A stretch of 64,000 nt of DNA from Bemisia tabaci (GCF_918797505.1 NC_092801.1:3658001-3722000); one strand, 5' to 3'. Counted from the stretch's first letter, positions 34,660 through 45,863 are shown. The notes: generated from the letters alone by a model not told the origin. Program-made: numbers and translations.

Positions 34660-35304
34660 TACAACGCAGCCTCGCGCTCTGCGACGCCCAATCGCCATTG
34701 CCCCCTATCCTCCCAGAGATCATCAGGCAATTGGCACCGCCTGATCTCCTCCTCCACTCCTTGTCGCCAACCTCTCACAGACGTCCACGCCGTCGGCTTT
34801 CCGGGAGGAACCCAATCGAAAACCTACTCGGGCGATCGATCGTCTGCCATCCTTCGCACATGTCCATACCAGACCAACTGTTGGGACCTGATATCGTGCT
34901 CGATGTCATTCTCCACACACATTATCTCGCGCCCCTTTTCATTGCGGGTACGCTTTCTTCTCGAGATACCAGCAGACCTCCGCCGAAAGTCCATCTCAGT
35001 TGCCCTAAGCGTGTTTTCAGCCCTTTTCTTCGGTTGCCAGGCCTCACTCCCGTAAGTTACGATACTCTTTACGATGACGTTGTAAATTTTTCTTTTGGTC
35101 TCCTTGGAGATCCTCTGGTCCTAGAGAACCTCATTTAGCATCGCGATGGCTTTCCTGCCTTGTATATTCCGATTTTTAATAGCCCGATCCAAAGTTCCGT
35201 CCTTAGTTAACCAAATTCCTGGATATGTATACTCTTGACAGTCATGAATTATCCGGCCATCCTCCAGTTCCGCCGCCGCCGTCACACACCTGAGGGAGTC
35301 AATC
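34660..35304 (-). pseudogene. Non-LTR (LINE) reverse-transcriptase C-terminal remnant
   Basis: Minus-strand conceptual reading begins AELEDGRIIHDCQEYTYPG and continues with IYNVIVKSIVTYGSEAW, RATEMDFRRRSAGISRRKRT and LVWYGHVRRMADD. These are the standard landmarks of the RT C-terminal region of non-LTR retrotransposons (connection region after the YxDD core, which is absent here). In-frame stops occur (after LNEVL and before VFDWVPPGKP). The 5' part is missing. A tail copy of the same family is at 16955-17052 and a degraded piece at about 62480-62640. Confidence 0.85.
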
Positions 35305-35305
35305 A

Positions 35306-35470
35306 GTGGCGTGGCGTGCTTTGCGATAGATCTATTGATCTACCAGTTACACCTATGGAAAAGGATCGATAGAAAGGGTGTTCGCAACGAACACCTTATT
35401 AATCGATTCTTTACCATAGCTACAAATGGGGAAATATCGATAATAATCGATCATTCACGCATCGTCGATG
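35306..35470. repeat. hAT-type MITE family F, copy with decayed right end
   Basis: Begins CAGTGGCGTGGCGTGCTTTG and has the GGTGTTCGCAACGAACACC centre and AATCGATTCTTTACCATAG. The right terminal CCACGCCACTG has been lost. Confidence 0.7.
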
Positions 35471-35712
35471 GGGTCAAGATCGAACATGAGTTGGAAACTT
35501 TGATGCTTGAGCGAACTTGAGCTCTCACTTTTGGAATAAATCCGATTTTTTATTCGTGTGACCGAACTTTCAGTTTATGTAAACCAACTTTTTTCATCAG
35601 TCCTTTTCACCTCATGCGTTCGGTTATACGAACTGAACGCTTGGTTACACGAACTGAAAGTTGGGTTTGACGAACTGAATAGTTGGGCTGATGTTGAACA
35701 CCATGTTCATTG

Positions 35713-35960
35713 TTCTCCATCATTTTATGGATATGCAGTTTCATATTCTAGCAAGTTGAAATATTGGCATCAAAGGTTTCGTCTCCATCCAACTTTCCTA
35801 CTCATACGTTAAAGTCTCTGAGTCAGCCGAAAAGAGTTCGCGTTCTCCTTCATTTCGTGGGTATGCAATTTTACATACTTGGGAGTCGAAGCGGTTGTAT
35901 CAAACGTACCGCATCATGTAACTTTTCTACTCCGCGTTGAAATCTCTGAGTCAGCGGAAA
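35713..35960. repeat. Diverged tandem duplication, ~127-bp unit
   Basis: Two direct copies. Both begin TTCTCC(A/T)TCATTT(T/C) and end AA(G/A)TCTCTGAGTCAGC(C/G)GAAAA, with clear similarity between. No coding potential identified. Confidence 0.6.
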
Positions 35961-36708
35961 ATAGACGTAACTTTTGTTCATGCGTTTGAAGTTCTTTCGA
36001 GTCTTTGGACTTCATAAAAGCGGGCTTGTCCGGAATTTTCGTTCCAAAAATACGCAATAAATCACCACATTATCAACGCACCTGGTACTTTCAGAAAATT
36101 TAATTAAAAACACAAGGTTTAGTAACCCGTTTCGGAAGATAGGATAGCACACTAATGGGCGATAATAACCGTAAAGGTCAATTCACATGTCAATCTACAG
36201 TCAAAAAAAGGATACGCATTTCAAAATGTAATGGAGTATTTTTTTACGTGAGGTACGAATCTGTAGGAAAAAATTCCCCGACTTTTCCAGGTTTTCCCGC
36301 ACAAAAATTATATAAAATGCCCCGACTTTTCACATCGAAAATCTGAACACGTAGAATTCCTGAAAATGGAAATTTTTTTAGCATTTACGTCACTGCAAAT
36401 GACATAGACATGTGAAACTCTTTTCAGCAGATTTGTATCGTTCAATTAAATATAATTGCAGTTCTGTATTGAAAATTGATCCTCCTGTTAACTAATCATA
36501 AACTCCATGCATTGAACCCCGAACCAGATTGGCACGTCTATTAAAACGGCATTTTGGTTTTTTCTGATTTTTTCCTGATATGTTAAATGAAATTTCCCAA
36601 TTTTTTTCACGAATAAAGCTATGGTCGTTTGATTTCACGAACCGACGTATTGCTTGAATTGAATCAAAATGTTCACTTGTGCATGTGCTAAACTGTATTT
36701 GGACTGCT
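35961..36708. other. Intergenic, nothing recognised
   Basis: AT-rich. A CCCCGACTTTTC motif repeats twice near 36275-36330, reminiscent of the internal repeats of family D-like elements, but no termini are visible. Confidence 0.4.
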
Positions 36709-36826
36709 TTTGCAATTTGGAACTATAAATTCTGGCTCATCTGAAAAAAAACACCTGTGTGCATAGGGAAACTAATGGCACATACGTTGTCTTTAAACTG
36801 AGCTTCAATTTATAGTTCCTAATACG
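36709..36826. repeat. Foldback MITE family C, copy 2
   Basis: Left TTGGACTGCTTTTGCAATTT and right AATTTATAGTTCCTAATA are inverted arms sharing the internal CTCATCTGAAAAAAAACACC with copy 1 at 12556-12699. The right terminus is truncated. Confidence 0.6.
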
Positions 36827-37387
36827 TTTGACGCACTCGGAATTTCCTGATACTACCCGATTTTTAGTGACGGAGGGCCTAATGGGGATAGCCTTGTGGG
36901 ACTTAATTTGATTGTGTAAACAGCGTAAACTGACGGTTTTTCAGGTTTTAAATTTCAAACTTTTCAAAAATAAAATTCTTAAATACAATTCTCTGACTTT
37001 CCCTGAGTTCTTTGACCTAGTTAAAGTACCTAGCAGACCCGGTTTTCAGACCTAAAGAAACACTGAGAAAGTTTCATTTAAGTCCAAATTCATCAGCACT
37101 GAAAAGAAAAATTCTTGGAATATTATTTTGACTTTGAGCGTCGTTAAGTACTTATCGGCAAAATTTGGTTTCCTGTTTTTAATTCAATCCGTCGGATTAA
37201 CTTAAAGTCAGTTTTCTTGAGTTCAAGAAACGTTGTTTTGCTATTGTTCATAAACTTAAACTTATTTAACTTTAAACTAAAGAGAGACAAATTTTGTCGA
37301 CGAGAGATGACGCTTTCGGTCAAAATAATATATCAAGAAAAATCTTTTTAGTGAGTGAATGCTACTAAGGCATAATTGAAAAAAAAT
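36827..37387. other. Intergenic, nothing recognised
   Basis: AT-rich, without supported exons or element ends. Confidence 0.35.
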
Positions 37388-37466
37388 AAGAGTTATTCTT
37401 TAAAAGTACGAAGTATTCTTTAAAAATACGAATTATTCTTTAAAAATACGAGGTATTCTTTAAGAG
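37388..37466. repeat. Short tandem repeat, ~21-bp unit, four copies
   Basis: Unit TTATTCTTTAAAAATACGA repeated with point differences (TTCTTTAAAAGTACGA, TTCTTTAAAAATACGA twice, TTCTTTAAGAGTGACG). Confidence 0.75.
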
Positions 37467-37552
37467 TGACGCACGGTGATTTGTTTACTCCTCCGAATTC
37501 TACGAATTATTTGGAGGAAAACTTGAACTGTGAGACGAAGGTAACGACAAAA

Positions 37553-37805
37553 CTGCCGTACTAAGGAAAAACGCCGTATGAGCCTTCAGGCGTTGCCAAA
37601 TTTCCTTGGATAAAACACGAATTCCCTGGTAAAATTATGAATATATTTCTTTCAATTTTTCAGAGAATTTTGTTCGAATTTTGATCTAAAGTTCCTGAAA
37701 ATTTCAAGGAAAAATATTCATAATTTTCCTCAAGAATAAACATTTTATCAAAGGAAATTCGGCAACTCTCGAATGTTCATACGGCGTTTTTCCTTAGCAC
37801 GGCAG
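37553..37805. repeat. MITE family A copy
   Basis: 253 bp. CTGCCGTACTAAGGAAAAAC at left, inverted GTTTTTCCTTAGCACGGCAG at right. Flanks AAAA / AATA. Confidence 0.85.
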
Positions 37806-39232
37806 AATAGTAAGACAACAACGATAATGTCCTAAGTAACTGCCTACCGAAACCGATAATCACTTCTCGGTGTATATCCCTAAAGGCAGGTCATGTATGA
37901 CGCGCAAAGGTCAACTTCATCACACAATACAGTGTATGGTGTACAAGTGTGCCTCCCCCCTCCTGGCCGCATTCGACAAAAATTCTTCGCACGTGTGGAA
38001 TGGATAAAGATAATAAGAGGAGAAAAAACACCCTCACACACATGATAGAAAAATTATAGCTGACACAAAACACCAGGGCTGATTTTTAGTCCGTTGCAAA
38101 CTTGTTAGCTGTTCGTTGCTTTCTAGGGACCGTTCTTAGAGTTAACCGATTACTTTTCGAATAACTTCAATGCCAGTCGAATCTTTGGTCAGATCTTAAA
38201 AATGTGAAGTTTATAAATTTACTAACTAACCGAAGTCAAAAATTGATTAAAATTTGATAATTCAAAAAACAGAATGGATAAACAATTGAAATAAAGGTAT
38301 AAATTAGTTTTAAGTAAAGATGTCAATCTTCTACCTCTGGTATCAGGGTGAAGTAAAAATAAAGAGAAGTCTAAAATCTCGAAATTCATCGATAGATAAA
38401 GATTTCAATATTTTTAACATTTAAAAGTTCAAATGAATAAATTTTTAGATATTATAAAAGAAATCATGTTCATAAAATAACGGCGATCGCCATTGCAATT
38501 TTTTTTGTGATGCAATTACCATACTTTCTAAAAATTTCCTTTTTTGTGGGTTTCTAATAAAGCCTTGCTTTTTGTAAAACAATGTTGCTTCAGTGGTTCC
38601 CAAGTTTTGTGCGCGAAAATAAGTCCCGCCCCCACAACACAAAACAACTTCTAACAAAATGCGATTGTTGCTTGTTTTCACAACGTGTTGCGAGTGTTCC
38701 CTCCGAACAAAATACGACTGTTGCTAACTCTAAGGCTATTTCCCAAAGTTCATCCCAAAAACTCAGCATGTCCGCACTTTCATACGTAACATCTTTACAT
38801 TTTCCGTGCCTTTGAATACCGACCTCACAAAATCTTTGCTTTTTCGATGGATCCGTATTTTTCAAACCGGTAACCACCCTGTTTTGGGTGAAGCGTCCAC
38901 TCCTCTCACGTAAAATTAGGATTTCTGCTTATATGGCAACCCTGTTTTCCGGCAGAGAGCGGAGGTGCTTTATCCTTATCAACCGCGGTTGGCAATCCCG
39001 GGGACGTCGTTTGCCGCAGCTGAAAAATCAGCACTTTCATCAACACAAACCCGTGTAATATATTCTTTAATCACACAACCTGACAACCTCGGACACTACG
39101 ATCAGGGGAGCTTTTTATCAATTGCGGATTTGGCAACACTGGAAAAAAGTTGCCGATTGGATTAGCGATCTCGGGGCCCGGGCGGGGTGCAAGGGGAAAA
39201 GTCAGACAAATGTGGATTGTGGAAACTTTAGA
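37806..39232. other. Intergenic, no gene recognised
   Basis: Overlapping short open frames on both strands near 38445-38877 have no recognisable product. 38590-38700 contains CCCGCCCCCACAACAC. I see no splice support. Confidence 0.35.
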
Positions 39233-39685
39233 CAGGGTGTCTAGTATTTTTTAATTGTGAAAAATCCTGATATTTTCCTGATTTTTCCTGATATTTTATA
39301 GAAAATTCCTGATATTTTCCTGATTTTTCTCGACTCCTGGCAAGGAAGCCAAAAAGCAATAAGACTTTCTCCGCTGAGGAGATTCGCGTGAGAAAAATTC
39401 CTGATAAAACGTCCGATTTTTCCGATTTTCCTGATCGGCCAATTTTCCTGATATTTTCCTGATTTTTCCTGATATTTTATAAAAAAATTCCTGATATTTT
39501 CATTTTGAAAATTCCTGATATTTCCCTGATTTTTCTCGACTCCCGGCACGGAAGGCAAAAATCAACAAGACTTTCTCCGCTGAGGAGATTCGCGTGAGAA
39601 AAATTCCTGATAAAACGTCCGATTTTCCTGATATTCCTGATATTTTCCTGATATTTTCCGGTTTTTCCTGATGCTAGACACCCTG
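39233..39685. repeat. CAGGGTGTCTAG-ended element with internal duplication, copy 2
   Basis: 453 bp. Starts CAGGGTGTCTAGTATTTTTT and ends GATGCTAGACACCCTG. Internally, a block of TCCTGATATTTTCCTGATTT units plus GACTTTCTCCGCTGAGGAGA occurs twice about 200 bp apart. Flanks TTAGA / TTAAA are a possible imperfect 5-bp duplication. Related termini are at 21581-21961. Confidence 0.75.
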
Positions 39686-39699
39686 TTAAATGCTTAAAA

Positions 39700-39905
39700 C
39701 TCCTTTAAAACAGGATTTTGAGGTTTAAGAGTGGTTCCATTGGTTTTCTTGTGAAATTTCTTACAAGAAACAGCCCTCAGGGTTGAAAATTTGACGAAAT
39801 AAACACCAAAATTTGCAGTTTTAGTTAAAAAAAAACTTCATTGCCGACCTCTTCATTAACCCGGTCCACTGTGGGGCTATCTCATCAGACTCCTAATGGG
39901 CAATT
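39700..39905. repeat. Dispersed repeat, pair with 45060-45240
   Basis: Shares ordered blocks GAGGTT(T/C), GGTT(T/A)(T/C)C, GA(A/T)AAACA(C/T)CAAAATTTGCAG and GACCTCT with 45060-45240. Termini not determined. Confidence 0.5.
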
Positions 39906-40042
39906 TTAACTTACGTTAGCATAATTTGATAATTGAATAATCAAATCAGGTGGCTGATAATCAGAAAATTCTCGAAACGTCCACGTATGAATCCACATAA
40001 TACGCTTGGAGGTGCACCTGTGCCCTCTGCGGGCCGATAATT

Positions 40043-40433
40043 GGACTATTTATGTTAAAAGAAACTATGTTACACGCAAATCCTATGCACATAGTTCCTT
40101 TACTTTCCATACTTTCAATTGGACGTATTTATGTTAAAAGAAACTATGTTACACGCAAATCCTATGCACATAGTTCCTTTACTTTCCATACTTTCAATTG
40201 GACGTATTTATGTTAAAAGAAACTATGTTACACGCAAATCCTATGCACATAGTTCCTTTACTTTCCATACTTTCAATTGGACGTATTTATGTTAAAAGAA
40301 ACTATGTTACACGCAAATCCTATGCACATAGCTCCTTTACTTTCCATACTTTCAATTGGACGTATTTATGTTAAAAGAAACTATGTTACACGCAAATCCT
40401 ATGCACATAGTTCCTTTTAGCATAAATACGTCC
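40043..40433. repeat. Five-unit tandem array derived from a MITE (79-bp period)
   Basis: Units start at 40043, 40121, 40200, 40279 and 40358. Each begins GGAC(G)TATTTATGTTAAAAG and contains the inverted partner CTATGCACATAGTTCCTTT. The first four end with a linker TACTTTCCATACTTTCAATT. Only the last ends with the proper right terminus TTTTAGCATAAATACGTCC. The units are almost identical (one T to C change seen in unit 4). Confidence 0.9.
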
Positions 40434-40649
40434 AATCGAAAGTTCAAAGCAGCACGATAGGACATCGAAATGCGATGTATTGCATAGTTGAGGTAAAGCT
40501 ATGTCTTGTCTTATCGAATCGACATAGATTCAATAAAATCGGGCCGCTGGTGCTAGCTCCGTGGGCTATTTCTCTGAGGTGCAGAAAATAGGTTCTTTCA
40601 AACAAAATTTCACGCCACCGAAGACCGTTTCAGATGTGAGATTGCTATT

Positions 40650-40690
40650 CTGCCGTGCTAAGGAAGAACACCGTATGAACCTTCACGCAT
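40650..40690. repeat. MITE family A, left-end fragment
   Basis: CTGCCGTGCTAAGGAAGAAC followed by ACCGTATGAACCTTCACGC. The rest of the element is missing or replaced. Confidence 0.6.
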
Positions 40691-40877
40691 AGACGCTATT
40701 TTATCATATAGGGATTCTCCATAATATCAAATTGGATCCAAACAATAACATTGGCATAACCTCTTCCAATCCTACCAATGCGAAAAATTGATTATATCGC
40801 TTCTCTGTGACGTGATACTATAGACTATGACGTCTATATATAGAACTTTCGATACTATGACGTCTACATAGATGATC

Positions 40878-41292
40878 AGTGTTCGAAACTCACCTTCGAG
40901 TTTTAGGAGCCATGTGCGGCGCATGAAGCTCGATTTTTAGGCGCCATTGAAGATTTTTTAGGGGCCAAATTGACTTTATGCGTACATACATTACGGCGCA
41001 TTTGGTGAAAAGTTAGACGCAAGATGTTTTTGTAACAGAACTAGTAAGTAGCTGTAACTCGGGGACGACAAAAGCACTAAGAATGAAATCGTGAGGAATA
41101 AAAAAAGCTTTCACTTGTAGTGCTGACAATTCTGAGTTTTTTCAATTCAAATAGATTTGGATTTCTTTCATTCATGTGACTTCCTGTGAAAATCCAGATT
41201 TATAGAGGGCAATTTTTAGGGGCCACGTTGGCGCAGAGCCTTCATTTTTTAGGCGCATTTGGCGCGTTGGCGCCTGCGAGTTTCGAACACTG
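40878..41292. repeat. hAT-like element (CAGTGTTCGAAACTC..GAGTTTCGAACACTG)
   Basis: 415 bp with 15-bp perfect termini. The interior has GGCGCATTTGGCG-type repeats near both ends (subterminal motifs). The 8-bp flanks TAGATGAT / TACATCCA match only partly. Confidence 0.75.
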
Positions 41293-41593
41293 TACATCCA
41301 ATCTCACCTGTTAGATATATCGAGTAATCAAGTACGATCCATTGATAATGGGGTCCATGCCTAGTTACTGATACGAAATCAACAGGCATCACGGCAACGC
41401 TGATAAAGAGGAAAAAATCAAACGATCCGCTCATCGCAAAAGTCAAGAATTTACACGCGTGTTGAGTTATTATATATATAATTGTATATATAATATTATG
41501 CTTTTTATGCGAGCGCGCGACCTCGCGAAAAAGGCTCGACTGGCCAAGGTTGGCGACGCGGCGCGGCGGCAAAACTTAATAACTCGAATAACG

Positions 41594-41910
41594 CGTGATC
41601 TGCTTTGCGATACATCCGTCGATCTGCCAATTAAACCAATGGAAAAGGATCGATGAACAGGGTGTTCGCAACGAACACCTTAATAATCGATTCTTTACCG
41701 TAGCTTCAAATGGAGCAGTGGCGTGGCGTGCTTTTCAATCTATCGATATTTCCCCATTTGAAACTGTGGTAAATAATCGATTATTAAGGTGTTCGCTGCG
41801 AACACCCTGTCCATCGATACTTTTCCATAGGTTTAAATGGCAGATCAATCGATATATCGCAAAGCATGCCACGCCACTGAAATGGAGATATATCGATTGT
41901 CGATGAATCA
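41594..41910. repeat. Older family F element interrupted by a younger copy
   Basis: Left part (CTGCTTTGCGATACATCCGT ... GCTTCAAATGGAG) and right part (AAATGGAGATATATCGATTG) are two pieces of a family F element split by the 41716-41879 insertion. Confidence 0.7.
41716..41879. mobile_element. hAT-type MITE family F, complete, perfect 8-bp TSD
   Basis: 164 bp. Starts CAGTGGCGTGGCGTGC, ends GCATGCCACGCCACTG, with GTTCGCTGCGAAC palindrome at the centre. AAATGGAG is duplicated exactly at both borders (41708-41715, 41880-41887). The target is another member of the same family. Confidence 0.9.
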
Positions 41911-42185
41911 CGTCTCTCCGCTGAGCTCGAAGAGTTCGATACTTCGTGTTCCGTCGCAGGAGGCACGAGTTAGAGGGTTTCACAAAATATTTGGACGGAT
42001 TAAAGGCAGGGTTTCCATAATTCCTTAATTTTCCAATTCCTTGACTTCCATGGCCTTCCCCAAACTCCCAAATAGTCTAATTCCCTGACTGTTCTTGGAC
42101 CTTCGAACAAAACTTCCGCTTGGAGCATTTTCTGTTTTATGCTGCGATGCGCGCTTGAATTTTCCTCAGGTGAACCCCTTAATAA

Positions 42186-42246
42186 AACATGCATGACAGG
42201 GCTCACGTCAAGATGCACATACTTCCGTTTGACAGAAATACGTCCA
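42186..42246. repeat. MITE family B, right-half fragment
   Basis: GGCTCACGTCAAGATGCACA, then TTCCGTTTGACAGAAATACG TCC, as at the right end of 22851-22972. Confidence 0.65.
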
Positions 42247-42439
42247 AGTGGTCTAATTGTTCGGCATTAAGTTGGGGATCTGATCGATTGGTTTGTGAAT
42301 AATTTCTTAATCTATTTTCATTTTGGACCGATGGAAATAACAATTTACTCTTGATAAACCACAATTAGGTAATATTTTCATTATTCTTGTTCACATTCGA
42401 GGTACCGCCATCTTGGTGCACTCGTTTCGGCCTCCATGA

Positions 42440-42640
42440 GCGAGAACCAATCAGAATTGGATTTTTTTTAGGCCACTTTCAGCCCAACCAAAAGTGAGTT
42501 GTCTTAACTCTGAGTATAAAGGGACTCTAGTGAAAACGTAATCTTTTTCCCGATTGTGACACTGTGGAAGCCTAAATACGGGAACCAATCAGAAATGGAT
42601 TCGCATTGTCTTAACTCTCAGTATAAAGGGACTCTTGTTT
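42440..42640. repeat. Direct repeat: two diverged copies
   Basis: GAACCAATCAGAA(T/A)TGGATT and GTCTTAACTCT(G/C)AGTATAAA followed by GGGACTCT both occur twice, about 120 bp apart. Element borders were not identified. Confidence 0.55.
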
Positions 42641-43005
42641 ATACGACGTTCTTCCTCAGCAAGGCAGGGCAGAACAGAGGCTCGGTTTTATCGAACCGGG
42701 CAGTGTAAATAGACTTTCCTTATCCGGAAGGCTTATTTTAAGTCTTATTTTTTCTGCTTCTCACTGATCATTTTCGCCTGCGTTGCTCTCGGCGCGGAGA
42801 AGTCAGAGACATTCCCTCACGAGCCACGACGAAATCGAGGAATTTGTCGCCACACCTGGCAACACCGGCGTCGACGCGGCTCGAAGTCCGCGCGGAGAGA
42901 ACAAAACAACGGGAAATTCGTCGCCAGCCCTGTTCCGATCAGGGTCAGGGTCGCGGAGCAGATTCCTGCGGTTTGGCAACGCTGGGCTCCCTCAATTGAT
43001 CGTAT

Positions 43006-43275
43006 TCGATGGTGGTTCGATGCATCCGTTGGTTCAAAAAAAAATAGAACATAACCTCAAAATTTTTTGGAATCAAGTTACGATCACTCCAATAAAAATT
43101 TTAAAAAAATTAGAAAAAAATTTAAAAAAAAATTACTGGAATCAACTTCAAACTAAGATATTAACGATTGCATTTTACATTGGCTACGGGAAATTTGAAT
43201 AGACCGTATTCGATAGTGATTCGATGCATCGTTTGGTTCAGAACAATAGAACATAACCTCAAGCAATTTTTTGCA
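43006..43275. repeat. Direct repeat pair ~197 bp apart
   Basis: CGTATTCGATGGTGGTTCGA (43009) and CGTATTCGATAGTGATTCGA (43206), each followed by TGCATC, TTGGTTCA and AATAGAACATAACCTCAA. No gene seen. Confidence 0.6.
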
Positions 43276-43596
43276 GGGTTTAATGACAGGTTTCCCGAAA
43301 ATTATTTTTTTTGACGATTCTTAAAAATCCCTGCTCTCTCCTTACCATTCCTTCACCTCACGCGCATTTTTAACATCATTCGGATTGGAAAAATGGAATG
43401 ATGGAATGACACAGGAATAAACCGAAAAACACGAGGAATCGAACCGGGAAGTGAAGAAATGGAAATCGCATACCCCCAAGGCTACTTTTTAGAGTCTATC
43501 AAGAAAATCCCGAATTCCCATATTTTCTAACGGGAAATCCGCACCGTTTCCAAACTTCCATACCGATTTTCCGAAATCCGTGTTTTTTCAGTGTAT

Positions 43597-43781
43597 CACT
43601 GAAAAAAAAAATGGTAACGTCTACTATAAGTCTACTTAAAAAACCAGAATTATAGTAGTATTCACCAGAACTCTGGTGATACTTTTAATATCGTAAATGC
43701 TACCATAGTGTCTAGTGCTAATTACCGTACTTGGACTACTATGTCAGAGTATGGTAAAATTTACCATACTTTTTTTCAGTG
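43597..43781. repeat. MITE with CACTGAAAAAAA..TTTTTTTCAGTG termini
   Basis: About 185 bp. The arms CACTGAAAAAAAAAATGGTA and TACCATACTTTTTTTCAGTG are inverted. The interior contains ACTATA/TATAGT repeats. Possible TA/AT target. Confidence 0.65.
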
Positions 43782-43884
43782 ATCCGTACTTTTTCCGTAG
43801 AGAAGACACCCTGGGCACAACTCATTGCCCGGCTGACAAAAGCGCGTACTTAACTACGCATTAAATGAGCCCGGAAAAGCATTG

Positions 43885-44512
43885 AATGGGCCTGTTGCAT
43901 GCAAGAGATACAGCCGTGCGAATAGACTTTATAGAGGTTAAATGACACGAAAATTACGATGGTCACATTAAAAAAGTCTGAAATACACTCCTTACTGCGC
44001 AATTTGTGTTGTTAGGAACGCGCTTTTTCAAATTTCCCGCGTCTGGGGGCAGTTTTCTAACGGAAACAATTAACGGCAACTCGCGGCTATTTCCGGTCAA
44101 CTAAAACTGACAACATAACCTAAAAATCGGAGCTCGTGACATCGTGAAATGAAATGTAGAAGGATTGCGTTGGATATTTAAAAGTTGATCGATTTGGTTA
44201 CCGCATAAAGCGTATATGGACCACTGTAGGAGATCACGTTGGGTTTGTAAACAAACTGAAGGAAAAAATAACAACAACAACAACGACTCGGCATCTTCCG
44301 GAAATCACCGAGCCCGCCGTTTGCTCGTTTCCGGTGATTAGAAAACTGCCCCCAGACGCGGGAAATTTGAAAAAGCGCGTTCCTAACAACGCAAATTGCG
44401 CAGTAAGGAGTGTATTTCAGACTTTTTTAATGTGACCATCGTAATTTTCGTGTCATTTAACCTCTAAAAAGTCTATTCGCGCAGCTGTATCTCTTGCATG
44501 CAACAGGCCCAT
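43885..44512. repeat. Long inverted repeat, ~0.63 kb, arms ~175 bp
   Basis: Arms 43885-44064 and 44335-44512 are nearly identical inverted copies. They run from ATGGGCCTGTTGCATGCAAG through ACGATGGTCACATTAAAAAA and GTTAGGAACGCGC to GCGTCTGGGGGCAGTTTTCT. The ~270-bp spacer holds diverse sequence including a CAACAACAACAACAA tract. Transcription of either strand would give a long hairpin. Confidence 0.8.
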
Positions 44513-44679
44513 TGTACATGTACAGGACAACAGGGTTCACTTTAATTGCAGTTACGCTCTTATGTCGGGAAGGCAACGAACTTATCCGCGGGGAAAAACA
44601 CTGGCGCCACTGAATGGGATGCTACTGCGACAACGCACAGTGGGCCGCGTCAATAGGAGAGGTCGGACAAAATTTGAAA

Positions 44680-45015
44680 ACTTTAAAAGCTCATAACTCC
44701 GCTTTGTTGGTGTTTGGAGTGTTGCCGAGTGCTAGAAATAATGTAAAATTTTCTTTAAAAAACTTACATTTTATTAACAAACTTAGACCGAAGCTTTTCG
44801 AAGCAAACGCTTCATCGTCGGGGTCACAAAATCGATATAACAAAGGCCATAATTCAATTTCAAACAAGGGAACAGATTTCATCGATGGCAACAATTGATA
44901 ACAAGCTATGAGATCGAAACACTCTTGATAATCCATTATTTTGAAGAAATTTTTAATTTGTTTTAAAGAAAATTTTACATTATTTCTAGCACTCGGCTAC
45001 ACTCCAAATACCAAT
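44680..45015. repeat. Inverted repeat with AT-rich loop
   Basis: Left arm GTGTTTGGAGTGTTGCCGAG, then TGCTAGAAATAATGTAAAAT, pairs with right arm ATTTTACATTATTTCTAGCA, CTCGGCTACACTCCAAATAC. The arms are about 70 bp. Confidence 0.65.
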
Positions 45016-45059
45016 ATATTCAGTGCTACTACCTTTCAGACATTGTATTTCAATGTTCG

Positions 45060-45240
45060 CTGATTTTAACTCCGTTTATACACAACTTTGAGGTTCTATA
45101 AGTGTTTTCATTGGTTACCCCGCGAGATTGTCTTCTAGAGGCACCCCTTAAAATTTAAAATGTGACGAGATAAACATCAAAATTTGCAGTTTTAGTCAAA
45201 AATTTTGTGACCGACCTCTCTGATCGACTCGATCCACGGT
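45060..45240. repeat. Dispersed repeat, pair with 39700-39905
   Basis: See matching blocks (ATAAACATCAAAATTTGCAG, TTTTAGT, GACCTCT). Termini undetermined. Confidence 0.5.
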
Positions 45241-45441
45241 GCGACGGACGGTAATCAAGGCGACAGATCTGGTAAACATTTACGCTTTACGAGTACCCAC
45301 GGGTGATGTCCATTACGTCATAAAGTTCACGATGAATCGGATAGCCACGCAGTGCGAAGCTCGACACGTGACCCCGGTGTACCATTTCTTGTTTACAGTG
45401 AAAATAATAATGAATGACTCGAGAAAACACAAACATTGTGA

Positions 45442-45606
45442 CAGTGGCGTGGCGTGAATTGCGATATATCGATTGTTATGCCATTTAAACCTATGGAAAA
45501 GGATCGATAAACAGGGTGTTCGCAGCGAACACCTCAATAATCGATTCTTTACCATAGGTTTAAATGGCATAACAATCGATATATCGCAATTCACGCCACG
45601 CCACTG
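45442..45606. mobile_element. hAT-type MITE family F, near-perfect 165-bp palindrome
   Basis: Starts CAGTGGCGTGGCGTGAATTG and ends with its inverted complement. The arms pair almost without mismatch to the central GTTCGCAGCGAAC. Flanks CATTGTGA / CGATTGTGA form an 8-bp duplication with one inserted base. Confidence 0.85.
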
Positions 45607-45863
45607 CGATTGTGACCAACAATAATGAGCCTTACTGGACTAGGGATGTTGGTTTGTCAACTCGGGGGAGACCTCAAGCCTGCGTGAATAAATACACTTG
45701 GCTTCGGCAAGACCAGAGAAAATCCTGCGACTTCATTGCAATATTCTTTGTTTCCCGGACGAAGGGACGTATCTCCACTCCGAGGTTGCAAAATTGACTC
45801 AACGATTCAAATGTTTACAAAAATGTCCGACTGCAATTTTTGGCCAAAATTGATCTGATTGAC

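Noticed and set aside
34698..35138. 146-codon plus-strand frame
   Set aside because: It is antisense to the LINE reverse-transcriptase remnant, whose conserved landmarks are on the minus strand.
43820..44600. Possible CRISPR-like or integron-like array of repeats
   Set aside because: The repeats are one pair of inverted arms, not regularly spaced direct repeats, and the window is eukaryotic.
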